NCBI GenBank assembly: GCA_002897895.1
Contig: BDSY01000025.1
Span: 1-56,007, forward strand
Origin: a bacterium BMS3Abin06
GTDB taxonomy: Bacteria > Nitrospirota > Thermodesulfovibrionia > UBA6902
Direction of reading: 5' to 3'
Length of the DNA stretch: 56,007 nt
Shown: piece by piece, positions 19,089-26,134 of the stretch
Position numbering within the stretch: the stretch's first letter is position 1
Layout: each line of letters begins with the position of its first letter
The notes under the pieces: model-generated
The model's input: the letters and a program-made list of their open reading frames with translations, nothing else
Database searches by the model: none
What the model was told of the DNA's origin: nothing
Translations under genes and position numbers: made by a program

Positions 19089-19467
19089 TGAGGCAATTGT
19101 CAGGATAAGCTGCGAAAGGACTCTTGTTCCGGAGGGTTATGAAGTAAAATCAACAGGCAGTGGAAAAGAAGGCATTGAGTTTCTTGAAAAAGAGACTTTC
19201 AATCTTGTGCTGCTTGACCTGAAAATGCCCGACATGGACGGCATTGAGGTCCTAAATAAAATAAACGTTGCCTGGCCTGAGACAAAAGTGATAATTATCA
19301 CAGGATACAGCACGGTAGACACTGCCGTACAGGCATTAAGATTAGGCGCCTATAATTTTATAGAAAAACCTTTTACCCCGGACACTCTGCTTAATGCCGT
19401 AAAAGAGGTCTTTGAACAATCAAACCAGGATTCAAGTGACTCTAAAAGAAATAGCAGAAATCCTTAA
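19063..19467 (+). CDS. Single-domain response regulator
   Basis: A 134-residue receiver domain with VIDDEA near the N terminus, phospho-acceptor Asp in LLDLKMPDMDG, the Thr/Ser region IITGYS and the conserved Lys in IEKPFTP. There is no output domain. I use ATG 19063 rather than an earlier in-frame start because it begins the canonical MKRILVIDDE sequence. It overlaps the kinase gene. Its sequence is close to the receivers fused to GcvH-like and NuoE domains further down the cluster (shared SCE/K..L..EGY and ITGY...KPFTP), so all three probably descend from one duplication. Confidence 0.9.
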   Translation: MKRILVIDDEAIVRISCERTLVPEGYEVKSTGSGKEGIEFLEKETFNLVLLDLKMPDMDGIEVLNKINVAWPETKVIIITGYSTVDTAVQALRLGAYNFIEKPFTPDTLLNAVKEVFEQSNQDSSDSKRNSRNP

Positions 19468-19786
19468 CGCAGAGATAATAACGGATTCAGCGAATTCAGA
19501 TATAAACATACAGAGCGCATGCAGCGCCGATATGATGAGCGCAGTGCTTTATTATCATACTCCGAACTCCCTGCTCATCACCGGACTTACCCAGCCCCAC
19601 GTAATACGTACCGCTGAGATTGCAGGCATAAAATCAATTGTGTTTGTCCTCGACAAAAAGCCCGATGCACAGACAATCGAGCTGGCTAAAGCAAAAAATA
19701 TCTCTTTGCTCAGCACATCATATTGCATGTACACCTCTTCCGGGAGACTGTATGAGGCAGGCCTGCCCGGCTGCCTGAATAAATAA
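19436..19786 (+). CDS. DRTGG-domain protein
   Basis: A 116-residue protein starting at GTG 19436, chosen because CCAGGA lies 5 bases upstream; a start at 19412 in the same frame is possible but lacks a ribosome-binding site. It begins VTLKEIAEILNAEII and ends with YTSSGRLYEAGL, the pattern of DRTGG-domain proteins, a small fold related to CBS-adjacent domains. Such genes, with HATPase and PHP genes, are known next to HydABC hydrogenase and NuoEF-like genes in Firmicutes. Biochemical role unknown; signal or nucleotide binding is a guess from the family. Confidence 0.75.
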   Translation: MTLKEIAEILNAEIITDSANSDINIQSACSADMMSAVLYYHTPNSLLITGLTQPHVIRTAEIAGIKSIVFVLDKKPDAQTIELAKAKNISLLSTSYCMYTSSGRLYEAGLPGCLNK

Positions 19787-19790
19787 CATA

Positions 19791-20228
19791 ATGGCTTTAA
19801 ATATAAATGAAACCATAGAGGGGAGTTTTCAATTAGTCGGGGGGAATTTTGCGACTGCAGGAGAAGCCTCCGCACAATTAAAACATACACTTGAAGGACT
19901 CGGCGTTGATGAAGGCATAATCAGGCGTGCAGCGATAGCAACGTTTGAAGCGGAGATGAACGTGATAATCTATACAGCCGCCGGGTGGCTCCATTATTAC
20001 ATCAGCCCTGATCATATAAAAATAAAAATAGTGGATATGGGGCCGGGAATTGAAAATATCGAATTAGCCATGCAGGAAGGGTACTCCACAGCGCCCGACT
20101 GGGTAAGGGAAATGGGCTGGGGAGCCGGCATGGGACTGCCGAACATGAAAAAGAATTCCGATGAATTCAAGATAGACTCTGTCGTTGGAGAAGGAACAAC
20201 TGTTGAGATGAAAATCAACTTTCCATAG
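19791..20228 (+). CDS. Anti-sigma-factor-like HATPase (RsbW-type serine kinase fold)
   Basis: A 145-residue GHKL ATPase domain: N-box FEAEMN (N57), G1 box VDMGPGI (D82) and G2 box WGAGMGLPNMKKNSDEF. This is the compact RsbW/SpoIIAB-like form with no histidine phospho-acceptor domain. It begins 4 bases after the DRTGG gene. Phosphorylation or sequestration of a partner is the family precedent. The partner here is not evident, because no sigma factor or anti-anti-sigma gene is in the window. Confidence 0.85.
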   Translation: MALNINETIEGSFQLVGGNFATAGEASAQLKHTLEGLGVDEGIIRRAAIATFEAEMNVIIYTAAGWLHYYISPDHIKIKIVDMGPGIENIELAMQEGYSTAPDWVREMGWGAGMGLPNMKKNSDEFKIDSVVGEGTTVEMKINFP

Positions 20229-20249
20229 CGTCAAACAAGGAGTCATTCC

Positions 20250-20582
20250 ATGAAACTCGAAAATATTATTGATGAATTATCCCTGGATGTCAAAACCTGC
20301 AGGGAGGGCCTCCGGAATGAAGTCAAGGGGGTTTACGTAAGCGACCTGCTTTCCGATGTGATGGCTAACAGCAAAGAGGGCGATATCTGGATAACCCTCC
20401 AGACACACCTGAATATTGTGGCTGTTGCCGGTTTAAAAAACCTGGCCGCAATCATTATAGTCAACAACAGGCAGCCTCAGGAAGAAATATTACAGAAGGC
20501 GGAAGCAGAAAAAGTTACCATTATGACAACTCCTTTGCCGGCGTTTGAAGCAGCAGGCAGGTTGTATCAACTCCTTAAATGA
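20250..20582 (+). CDS. DRTGG-domain protein (second copy)
   Basis: A 110-residue protein related to the one at 19436-19786 (shared ISLLST/VTIMTT and ..ASGRLYE/AAGRLYQ endings). It contains VKGVYVSDLLSDVMANSKEG and GDIWITLQTHLNIVAVAGL. A good ribosome-binding site AAGGAGT precedes the ATG. Duplicate DRTGG genes bracketing an HATPase gene is the arrangement known from hydrogenase-associated clusters. Confidence 0.78.
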   Translation: MKLENIIDELSLDVKTCREGLRNEVKGVYVSDLLSDVMANSKEGDIWITLQTHLNIVAVAGLKNLAAIIIVNNRQPQEEILQKAEAEKVTIMTTPLPAFEAAGRLYQLLK

Positions 20583-20609
20583 AAAAACGGATTGCCTGTG
20601 GTTCCTTAA

Positions 20610-21350
20610 ATGCTGAAAAAATTCAAGGCAGACCTTCACATCCATACATGCCTCTCTCCCTGTGCCGGGCTTGAAATGTCTCCCTCGGCTATAGTAAAAA
20701 CCGCTGGTGAAAAAGGGCTCGACATCATAGCCATAACAGACCACAACTCGGCGGAAAATGTTATTGCAGCCAAAAAAGCCGCTGCAAACACTGAATTAAC
20801 AGTGCTTGCAGGTATGGAGATAACATCATCCGAAGAGGCCCATATCCTGGCGCTTTTTGAGGGCATTGAAGATATTTTAAAATTACAGAACATCGTATAC
20901 GAAAATCTCCTCCCCGGCGAAAACGATGAGAGGCGCTTCGGTGAACAAATAGTTGTTAATGAAAAAGATGAAGTATTAAGTTTTAATAAACGGCTGCTGA
21001 TAGCAGCAACGGCATTGACGGCCCATTCGATTGTCAATACAATCCATTCCCTGGGCGGCCTTGCCGTGGCCTCACATATTGACCGCAATTCATTCAGTAT
21101 AATCTCCCAGCTCGGTTTTATCCCTCTTGATTTAGAGTTTGACGCATTAGAAATATCTCCAAGGATAAAGAGGGAAGAAGCCTTAAATATGTTTGATAAT
21201 TATAATTCTTACACATGGATTTTTTCCTCGGATGCTCATGACGTGGAAAATATAGGGCAAAGCACGACATCCCTTTATATGAAAAATCCTACAATAGAGG
21301 AAATAGCATCAGCCTTTAAATGCATTAATGAAAGAAGGGTAATAAAATAA
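20610..21350 (+). CDS. PHP-domain metal-dependent phosphoesterase-like protein
   Basis: A 246-residue PHP-fold protein. Metal-binding motifs ADLHIHTCLSPCAG (H10, H12), ITDHN (D44, H45), GGLAVASHIDR and SSDAHDVENIG near the C terminus are all present, so the catalytic site appears intact. PHP proteins hydrolyse phosphate esters, including nucleotide or phospho-amino-acid substrates. Here, between signalling ATPases, it could remove a phosphoryl or nucleotide signal, but no substrate can be deduced. Confidence 0.85.
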   Translation: MLKKFKADLHIHTCLSPCAGLEMSPSAIVKTAGEKGLDIIAITDHNSAENVIAAKKAAANTELTVLAGMEITSSEEAHILALFEGIEDILKLQNIVYENLLPGENDERRFGEQIVVNEKDEVLSFNKRLLIAATALTAHSIVNTIHSLGGLAVASHIDRNSFSIISQLGFIPLDLEFDALEISPRIKREEALNMFDNYNSYTWIFSSDAHDVENIGQSTTSLYMKNPTIEEIASAFKCINERRVIK

Positions 21351-21390
21351 CCGTTCACAGTTATCGATTTACGGTTCACGGTTTTTATTA

Positions 21391-21942
21391 ATGGAAGATC
21401 TGTCATTGCACATACTCGACATTGCTGAAAACTCCATAAGTGCGGGAGCGAGGAGGATCAGGATAAAGATCATTGAAGACATTAAAAAAAATCTGCTCCT
21501 CATAGAGATCAGTGACAACGGCAAGGGTATGGACAGGGAAATGTTTGAACATGCCTGCGATCCCTTTTACACGACAAGAACGACAAGGCGCGTCGGGCTG
21601 GGGATACCGCTGCTTGCGCAGGCTGCAAGAGAATGCATGGGAGATATAAAAATATCAACGGAAAAGGGGAAGGGTTCAACAATTACCGCAACTTTCCAGT
21701 ATAATCACATAGACAGGAAACCCCTTGGAGACATTGGAAAAACCATGATAGTGCTCATTGCTTCCAATCCTGACATCGATTTTATATTTGAACATAAAAA
21801 AAACGGCAATTCTTATATACTCGACACTGCAAATATCAAAAAGGAGCTGGACGGAGTGCCGATAAATACACCGGCGGTAATAAAAATTATTAAAGACGAT
21901 ATAAGTGCATGGCTAAATACTACGGATAATATGATAGAATAA
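21391..21942 (+). CDS. HATPase-domain protein with a C-terminal extension
   Basis: A 183-residue protein. Residues 1-115 are a GHKL ATPase domain (LHILDIAENS with N14, SDNGKGMD with D42, FYTTRTTRRVGLGIPLL) lacking a dimerisation/phospho-acceptor domain. The C-terminal 65 residues (after ITATFQYNHIDRKPLGD) have no family I recognise. It follows the PHP gene and is a standard member of DRTGG/PHP redox clusters. The 40 bases upstream contain short repeats of CGGTTCAC; the 119 bases downstream contain repeats of GTTACGGGTT. Confidence 0.82.
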   Translation: MEDLSLHILDIAENSISAGARRIRIKIIEDIKKNLLLIEISDNGKGMDREMFEHACDPFYTTRTTRRVGLGIPLLAQAARECMGDIKISTEKGKGSTITATFQYNHIDRKPLGDIGKTMIVLIASNPDIDFIFEHKKNGNSYILDTANIKKELDGVPINTPAVIKIIKDDISAWLNTTDNMIE

Positions 21943-22061
21943 TGCTCAATATCCAATATATGGAAAATTTACATTCTTTATATGTTCGTTACAAGTTACG
22001 GGTTGCAGGTTACGGGTTAATATTAAAAATCCGGAACTCGTAATTAAAGGAGGACGGCGTA

Positions 22062-22829
22062 ATGGAAAAGGGGAGAATTTTAGTACTTGACGATGACCCG
22101 GTTATAACTTTAAGCTGCAAGAGAATACTTGGCGCTGAAGGCTACAGTATTTCAACTGTTGAAAAAGGAGAAGATGCCCTCAACAAACTTTCCAAGGAAG
22201 ATTTTGACCTGCTGATCTCTGATGTAAGACTCCCCGATATAAACGGCATGGAAGTGCTCAAAGAAGCGCGCGTCATTAAACCCAAAACAGATGTTGTAAT
22301 AATCACGGGCTACCCCACTCTTGAAGATGCCAGGGAATCAACAAAGCTCGGAGCCGCAGAATATATCGAAAAACCTTTCACTCCCGATTTCATGCTTAAT
22401 GTTGCAAAAAAGGTGTTTGATACCAGGGGATGGATACTCAGGCAGGCGTTCATAGATGAATTCAGGGACTATGTCACCCCGCTGCGGGACAGGGAAAATC
22501 CCGTTATCTTTTATAAAGAAGGCACCTGGGCAAGGCCTACTAAAGAAGGTTTATGGGAGGTAGGATGCGACCTCAGGTACTGGCTTTTATCAGGCAATCT
22601 TATGTACGTTGAATTTATAAAAAATCTGGACAGGTTGGTGGCAGGCCAGCCGTTTGCAAAGATTTATTCGAGCAGCGGACAGGGGAGCGAATTAATCTCT
22701 CCGATGAATGCGGAATTAAGAGAAATTAACACCAAGGCAAATGATGTCATGGCCGCCCTCCTTAAGGATCACCTGTCGGAAGGCTGGCTGCTGTGGCTGG
22801 CAAGGGTATTCCCTTTGGCTGCTGAATAG
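22062..22829 (+). CDS. Receiver domain fused to a GcvH-like domain lacking the lipoyl lysine
   Basis: A 255-residue protein. Residues 1-122 are a receiver domain (LDDDP, D54 in ISDVRLPDING, K104 in EKPFTP). Residues about 150-250 align by eye with glycine-cleavage H protein: GTWARPTKEGLWEVG, YVEF, LVAGQPFAKI, ISPMNAELREIN and SEGWLLWLAR match the H-protein landmarks. The residue aligned with the lipoylated lysine is G196 (SSSGQGS), so lipoylation is not expected. The output is therefore a degenerate lipoyl-type fold under phosphorylation control. It has a strong site AAAGGAGG. The function is unknown; a docking or electron-transfer regulatory role is inference. Confidence 0.8.
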   Translation: MEKGRILVLDDDPVITLSCKRILGAEGYSISTVEKGEDALNKLSKEDFDLLISDVRLPDINGMEVLKEARVIKPKTDVVIITGYPTLEDARESTKLGAAEYIEKPFTPDFMLNVAKKVFDTRGWILRQAFIDEFRDYVTPLRDRENPVIFYKEGTWARPTKEGLWEVGCDLRYWLLSGNLMYVEFIKNLDRLVAGQPFAKIYSSSGQGSELISPMNAELREINTKANDVMAALLKDHLSEGWLLWLARVFPLAAE

Positions 22830-22918
22830 CCGGTCAACGGCCATGCTGTCAAGTGAACACTTTTTTAACATAATTCTTTTATCGTCAATGGTAAATGAAT
22901 AAGAAGGCAAATAAACAG

Positions 22919-22955
22919 ATAAGACAATAAGTCACTGACAGGCTTATTGTCTTAT
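22919..22955 (+). promoter_or_regulatory. Strong hairpin in the leader of the receiver-NuoE gene
   Basis: ATAAGACAATAAG (22919-22931) and CTTATTGTCTTAT (22943-22955) form a perfect 13-bp stem with an 11-base loop. It lies 27 bases before the ATG of the receiver-NuoE gene. It is not followed by a clean T-run (TTTAATTAAATC), so an operator, mRNA processing site or weak attenuator is more likely than a standard terminator. Confidence 0.55.
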
Positions 22956-22982
22956 TTAATTAAATCAAAGGGGAGGCTTCTG

Positions 22983-23855
22983 ATGGCGGATGAGATAAAA
23001 ATATTAGTAGTAGACGATGAACCTATAGTTATAAGAAGCTGTGAAACAGTCCTTAAGTCCGAGGGATATAACATCGAGGGATGCCTGGGTGGAAAAGAAG
23101 CCATACTCAAGATGGAGCAGACCGCCTATGACCTTGTTTTCACTGATCTCAAAATGCCTGAAGTAGACGGTATTACCCTTATACGATGGATTAAACAGAA
23201 GAGGCCTGACACAGGGATAGTAATCATAACAGGTTATCCCTCACAGGATACAATTAAAGATGCCCTTGAAATAGGTATTATTGATTATGTGCCAAAGCCT
23301 TTCACTCCGGCAGTGCTGCTGGATGTTACAAAGAGGGCTGTGGAGTGGATAAGGGAAAGGGCGCCGGTTGAAGAAAAAGCAAAAGAAGAAGAATTCCCTC
23401 CCTCAATGCTCAATGAGATAGACAGAGTAATAAGTCAATATAAAAACAGGCCCGGCAGTTCGATACCTGTTCTTCAGCGATGCCAGCAGATAGTAGGGTA
23501 TCTCCCGCCGCAGGTTCAGAAACGCATTGCAAAAGGCTTAAATCTTACCCCGGCCCAGATACACAGCATAGTTTCATTTTATTCCTTTTTCACCATGAAG
23601 CCCAGGGGCGACCATAATATCAGGATATGTCTCGGGACCGCCTGTTACGTGAAACGGGTTGAAGAGTCACTTAACAAGATTAAGGAATATCTGAAAATAG
23701 ATGTAGGTGATGTAACCGAAGACAAAAAATTCTCTCTCGAGACCGTCCGCTGCCTTGGCGCCTGCGGATTAGCGCCTGTTATGGTCATAGACGAAGAAAC
23801 ATTCGGAGCAGTAACTCCAAAGAAGGTGACGGAAATTATCGGGCAGTATACATAG
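22983..23855 (+). CDS. Receiver domain fused to a NuoE-type [2Fe-2S] subunit
   Basis: A 290-residue fusion. Residues 1-125 form a receiver domain with D11, D12, phospho-acceptor D55 (FTDLKMPEVDG) and K105 (PKPFTP). A charged linker follows, then residues about 145-290 form a NuoE/HydC thioredoxin-like domain with cluster ligands C216, C221, C257 and C261 (CLGTAC and CLGAC). All receiver and Fe-S residues are intact, so both halves should work. The start ATG 22983 is preceded by GGGGAGG; an earlier in-frame TTG lies inside the hairpin. As NuoE normally sits beside the FMN site of NuoF, phosphorylation could control electron flow in the module encoded next door. That role is inference. Confidence 0.9.
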   Translation: MADEIKILVVDDEPIVIRSCETVLKSEGYNIEGCLGGKEAILKMEQTAYDLVFTDLKMPEVDGITLIRWIKQKRPDTGIVIITGYPSQDTIKDALEIGIIDYVPKPFTPAVLLDVTKRAVEWIRERAPVEEKAKEEEFPPSMLNEIDRVISQYKNRPGSSIPVLQRCQQIVGYLPPQVQKRIAKGLNLTPAQIHSIVSFYSFFTMKPRGDHNIRICLGTACYVKRVEESLNKIKEYLKIDVGDVTEDKKFSLETVRCLGACGLAPVMVIDEETFGAVTPKKVTEIIGQYT

Positions 23856-23882
23856 ACAGAACTATAAAAGGGGAGATATAAA

Positions 23883-24266
23883 ATGGCAAGACTGACACTT
23901 GATGATCTGAAAAAGATAAAGGAAAAACAAAAAGCTACCTTTACATTACGTGAAGGCGGTTACAGAGCAAAGATTACAGTACATATGGGTACGTGCGGGA
24001 TTGCCGCGGGTGCAAGGGAAATTATGACCGCTTTAATGGACGAAATATCAGAGGCCGGGGTAGAAGATGTGATTACAACGACATCGGGATGTGCCGGACT
24101 CTGCGCCCGTGAACCGATGGTTACGGTAGAGATACTGAATAAACCGCCTGTAAAATACGGTGACCTGACAGACAAGAAAATAAAAGAAATATTCAGGGAA
24201 CATGTACTGGGTGGAAATCCTGTGGAGAAATACGCGCTGGTCATCGGGAGCGAGACAACATATTAG
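23883..24266 (+). CDS. Thioredoxin-like [2Fe-2S] ferredoxin
   Basis: A 127-residue protein of the (2Fe-2S) ferredoxin family found with HydABC/NuoEF-type enzymes. MGTCGIAAGARE and TSGCAGLCAREP are the family motifs. Three cysteines are clear; the position of the usual second ligand in the first motif is Ala, as in many members of this subgroup. It probably carries electrons between the NuoF-like flavoprotein and another partner. Its ribosome-binding site is AAAGGGGAG. Confidence 0.82.
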   Translation: MARLTLDDLKKIKEKQKATFTLREGGYRAKITVHMGTCGIAAGAREIMTALMDEISEAGVEDVITTTSGCAGLCAREPMVTVEILNKPPVKYGDLTDKKIKEIFREHVLGGNPVEKYALVIGSETTY

Positions 24267-24280
24267 TTTAGGAGAAATAT

Positions 24281-26134
24281 ATGGAAAAATATCGTGCAAA
24301 TTTATTGATGTGTGCAGGAACCGGCTGTGTCGCGAGCGGAACCCCGAAGGTAAGAGATGCATTAAAGGCGGAACTTGAGAAGAGAGGACTGGCAGAAGAA
24401 ATAAAGATCGTCCTTACCGGCTGTAACGGATTTTGTGCAGAGGGGCCTGTCATGCTTGTCTATCCCGAAGAAATCTTCTACCAGAACCTGACCGTAGAAG
24501 AAATCCCGAAATTAGTTGAAGAACACTTTCTCAAGGGCAGACCGTATGAGAAATTGATGTTTAAAGACATTGAGAAGAAACATGCAATCCCCCTGATGAA
24601 TGACATACCCTTCTTCAAGCACCAGGTACTGAGGGTGCTCAGAAACAAAGGACTCATAGACCCTGAGAGTATCGAGGAATATATTGCAAGAGACGGATAT
24701 ATGGCTGCTGCAAAGGCCCTTAATGAAATGACACCGGCGGACATAATAAAAATTATAAAAGATGCGGGACTCAGGGGACGCGGCGGCGCAGGTTTCCCCA
24801 CAGGACTAAAATGGGAATTCGCTTCAAAGTCAGAGGCAGATCAGAAATACATGCTCTGCAACGGTGACGAAGGAGACCCCGGGGCATTCATGGACAGATC
24901 CGTTATGGAGGCCGACCCTCATTCCGTAATAGAGGGAATGATAATCGGCGCTAAAGCCATTGGCGCAAGTAAAGGCGTAATTTATGTAAGAGCAGAGTAT
25001 CCACTTGCCGTGGAGCGTCTCCAGAAGGCCATTGAGATATGCACTGAGTCGGGCATTCTCGGAGATAACATCCTTGGCAGTGATTTCAGCTTTGATCTTG
25101 AAATATACCTTGGCGCAGGCGCATTTGTATGCGGTGAAGAAACAGCCCTGATGCGTTCTATTGAAGGACAGCGCGGCATGCCGAGGCCCAGGCCGCCCTT
25201 CCCTGCCCATAAAGGGCTGTGGGACAAGCCGTCGGTCCTGAACAATGTGGAGACGCTTGCACAGATTGCTCCGACAATCCTGAACGGCGCTGAGTGGTAC
25301 AGGACTTTAGGCACGGAAAAGAGTGCCGGGACAAAGGTATTCGCACTTACAGGCGATATAAGAAATGTCGGCCTTGTCGAAGTTCCCATGGGAATACCGC
25401 TGAGAACAATAATCTATGACATCGGCGGCGGAATAAATAAGAAAAAGAAGAAGTTCAAGTCCGTGCAGATGGGAGGACCTTCGGGCGGCTGTATCCCGGA
25501 AAGCCTTCTTGACATTCCCGTCACATACGAAGACATTATCAAGACAGGCGCTATTATGGGTTCGGGCGGCATGGTGGTAATGGATGAAGACACCTGCATG
25601 GTAAGCACGGCGAAATTCTTCCTTGAGTTTACTGCCGATGAATCCTGCGGAAAATGCACGCCGTGCAGAGTCGGCACAAGGGTAATGCTTGACATGCTCA
25701 CCGACATCACAGAGGGACGCGGAAGAGAAGGAGATATAGAAACACTCGAAGACCTCAGCAGGGATATTATTGCAACATCCTTATGCGGCCTTGGACAGAC
25801 AGCGCCCAATCCTGTTCTTTCAACAATAAGATATTTCAGACACGAATATGAAGCGCACATAAAAGAACACTGGTGCCATGCGGGAATATGCAGCAATCTC
25901 TGCTCATTCCATATAAATGAAGAGCTTTGCAAGGGATGCGGCGCCTGCCTGAGAGGCTGTCCGCAGCAGGCCGTTGTCGGAGAGAAGAAAAAGCCTCACC
26001 GAATCATCCAGGAGCTCTGCATACAGTGCAGAACGTGTTATGATGCCTGTAAATTCGGATCTATAGAAATAAGACCTGCCGTGCGCAAGAAAACAACAGA
26101 ACCGGCGGCAAAGGATGAGGGGGTGAAACAATGA
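24281..26134 (+). CDS. HydB/NuoF-like NADH-binding flavoprotein with extra ferredoxin domains
   Basis: A 617-residue protein with the domain order of HydB subunits of bifurcating hydrogenases and related enzymes. An N-terminal thioredoxin-like [2Fe-2S] domain has C11, C16, C48 and C52. The NuoF core has GRGGAGFPTGLKWEF and GEETALMRSIEGQRG, followed by an SLBB domain and SCGKCTPC for a [4Fe-4S] cluster. A C-terminal 2x[4Fe-4S] domain carries CKGCGACLRGC and CIQCRTCYDAC. It takes electrons from NADH. The two added ferredoxin domains separate it from the complex I NuoF at 12512-13780 and point to a soluble complex. It overlaps the NuoG-like gene by 4 bases. Confidence 0.92.
   Translation: MEKYRANLLMCAGTGCVASGTPKVRDALKAELEKRGLAEEIKIVLTGCNGFCAEGPVMLVYPEEIFYQNLTVEEIPKLVEEHFLKGRPYEKLMFKDIEKKHAIPLMNDIPFFKHQVLRVLRNKGLIDPESIEEYIARDGYMAAAKALNEMTPADIIKIIKDAGLRGRGGAGFPTGLKWEFASKSEADQKYMLCNGDEGDPGAFMDRSVMEADPHSVIEGMIIGAKAIGASKGVIYVRAEYPLAVERLQKAIEICTESGILGDNILGSDFSFDLEIYLGAGAFVCGEETALMRSIEGQRGMPRPRPPFPAHKGLWDKPSVLNNVETLAQIAPTILNGAEWYRTLGTEKSAGTKVFALTGDIRNVGLVEVPMGIPLRTIIYDIGGGINKKKKKFKSVQMGGPSGGCIPESLLDIPVTYEDIIKTGAIMGSGGMVVMDEDTCMVSTAKFFLEFTADESCGKCTPCRVGTRVMLDMLTDITEGRGREGDIETLEDLSRDIIATSLCGLGQTAPNPVLSTIRYFRHEYEAHIKEHWCHAGICSNLCSFHINEELCKGCGACLRGCPQQAVVGEKKKPHRIIQELCIQCRTCYDACKFGSIEIRPAVRKKTTEPAAKDEGVKQ

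Noticed and set aside
21943-22061. GTTACGGGTT-type short repeats as a CRISPR or regulatory array
   Set aside because: Only two or three imperfect units without regular spacers; no Cas genes.
22062-22829. Functional glycine cleavage H protein
   Set aside because: No lysine at the lipoylation position and no other gcv genes nearby.
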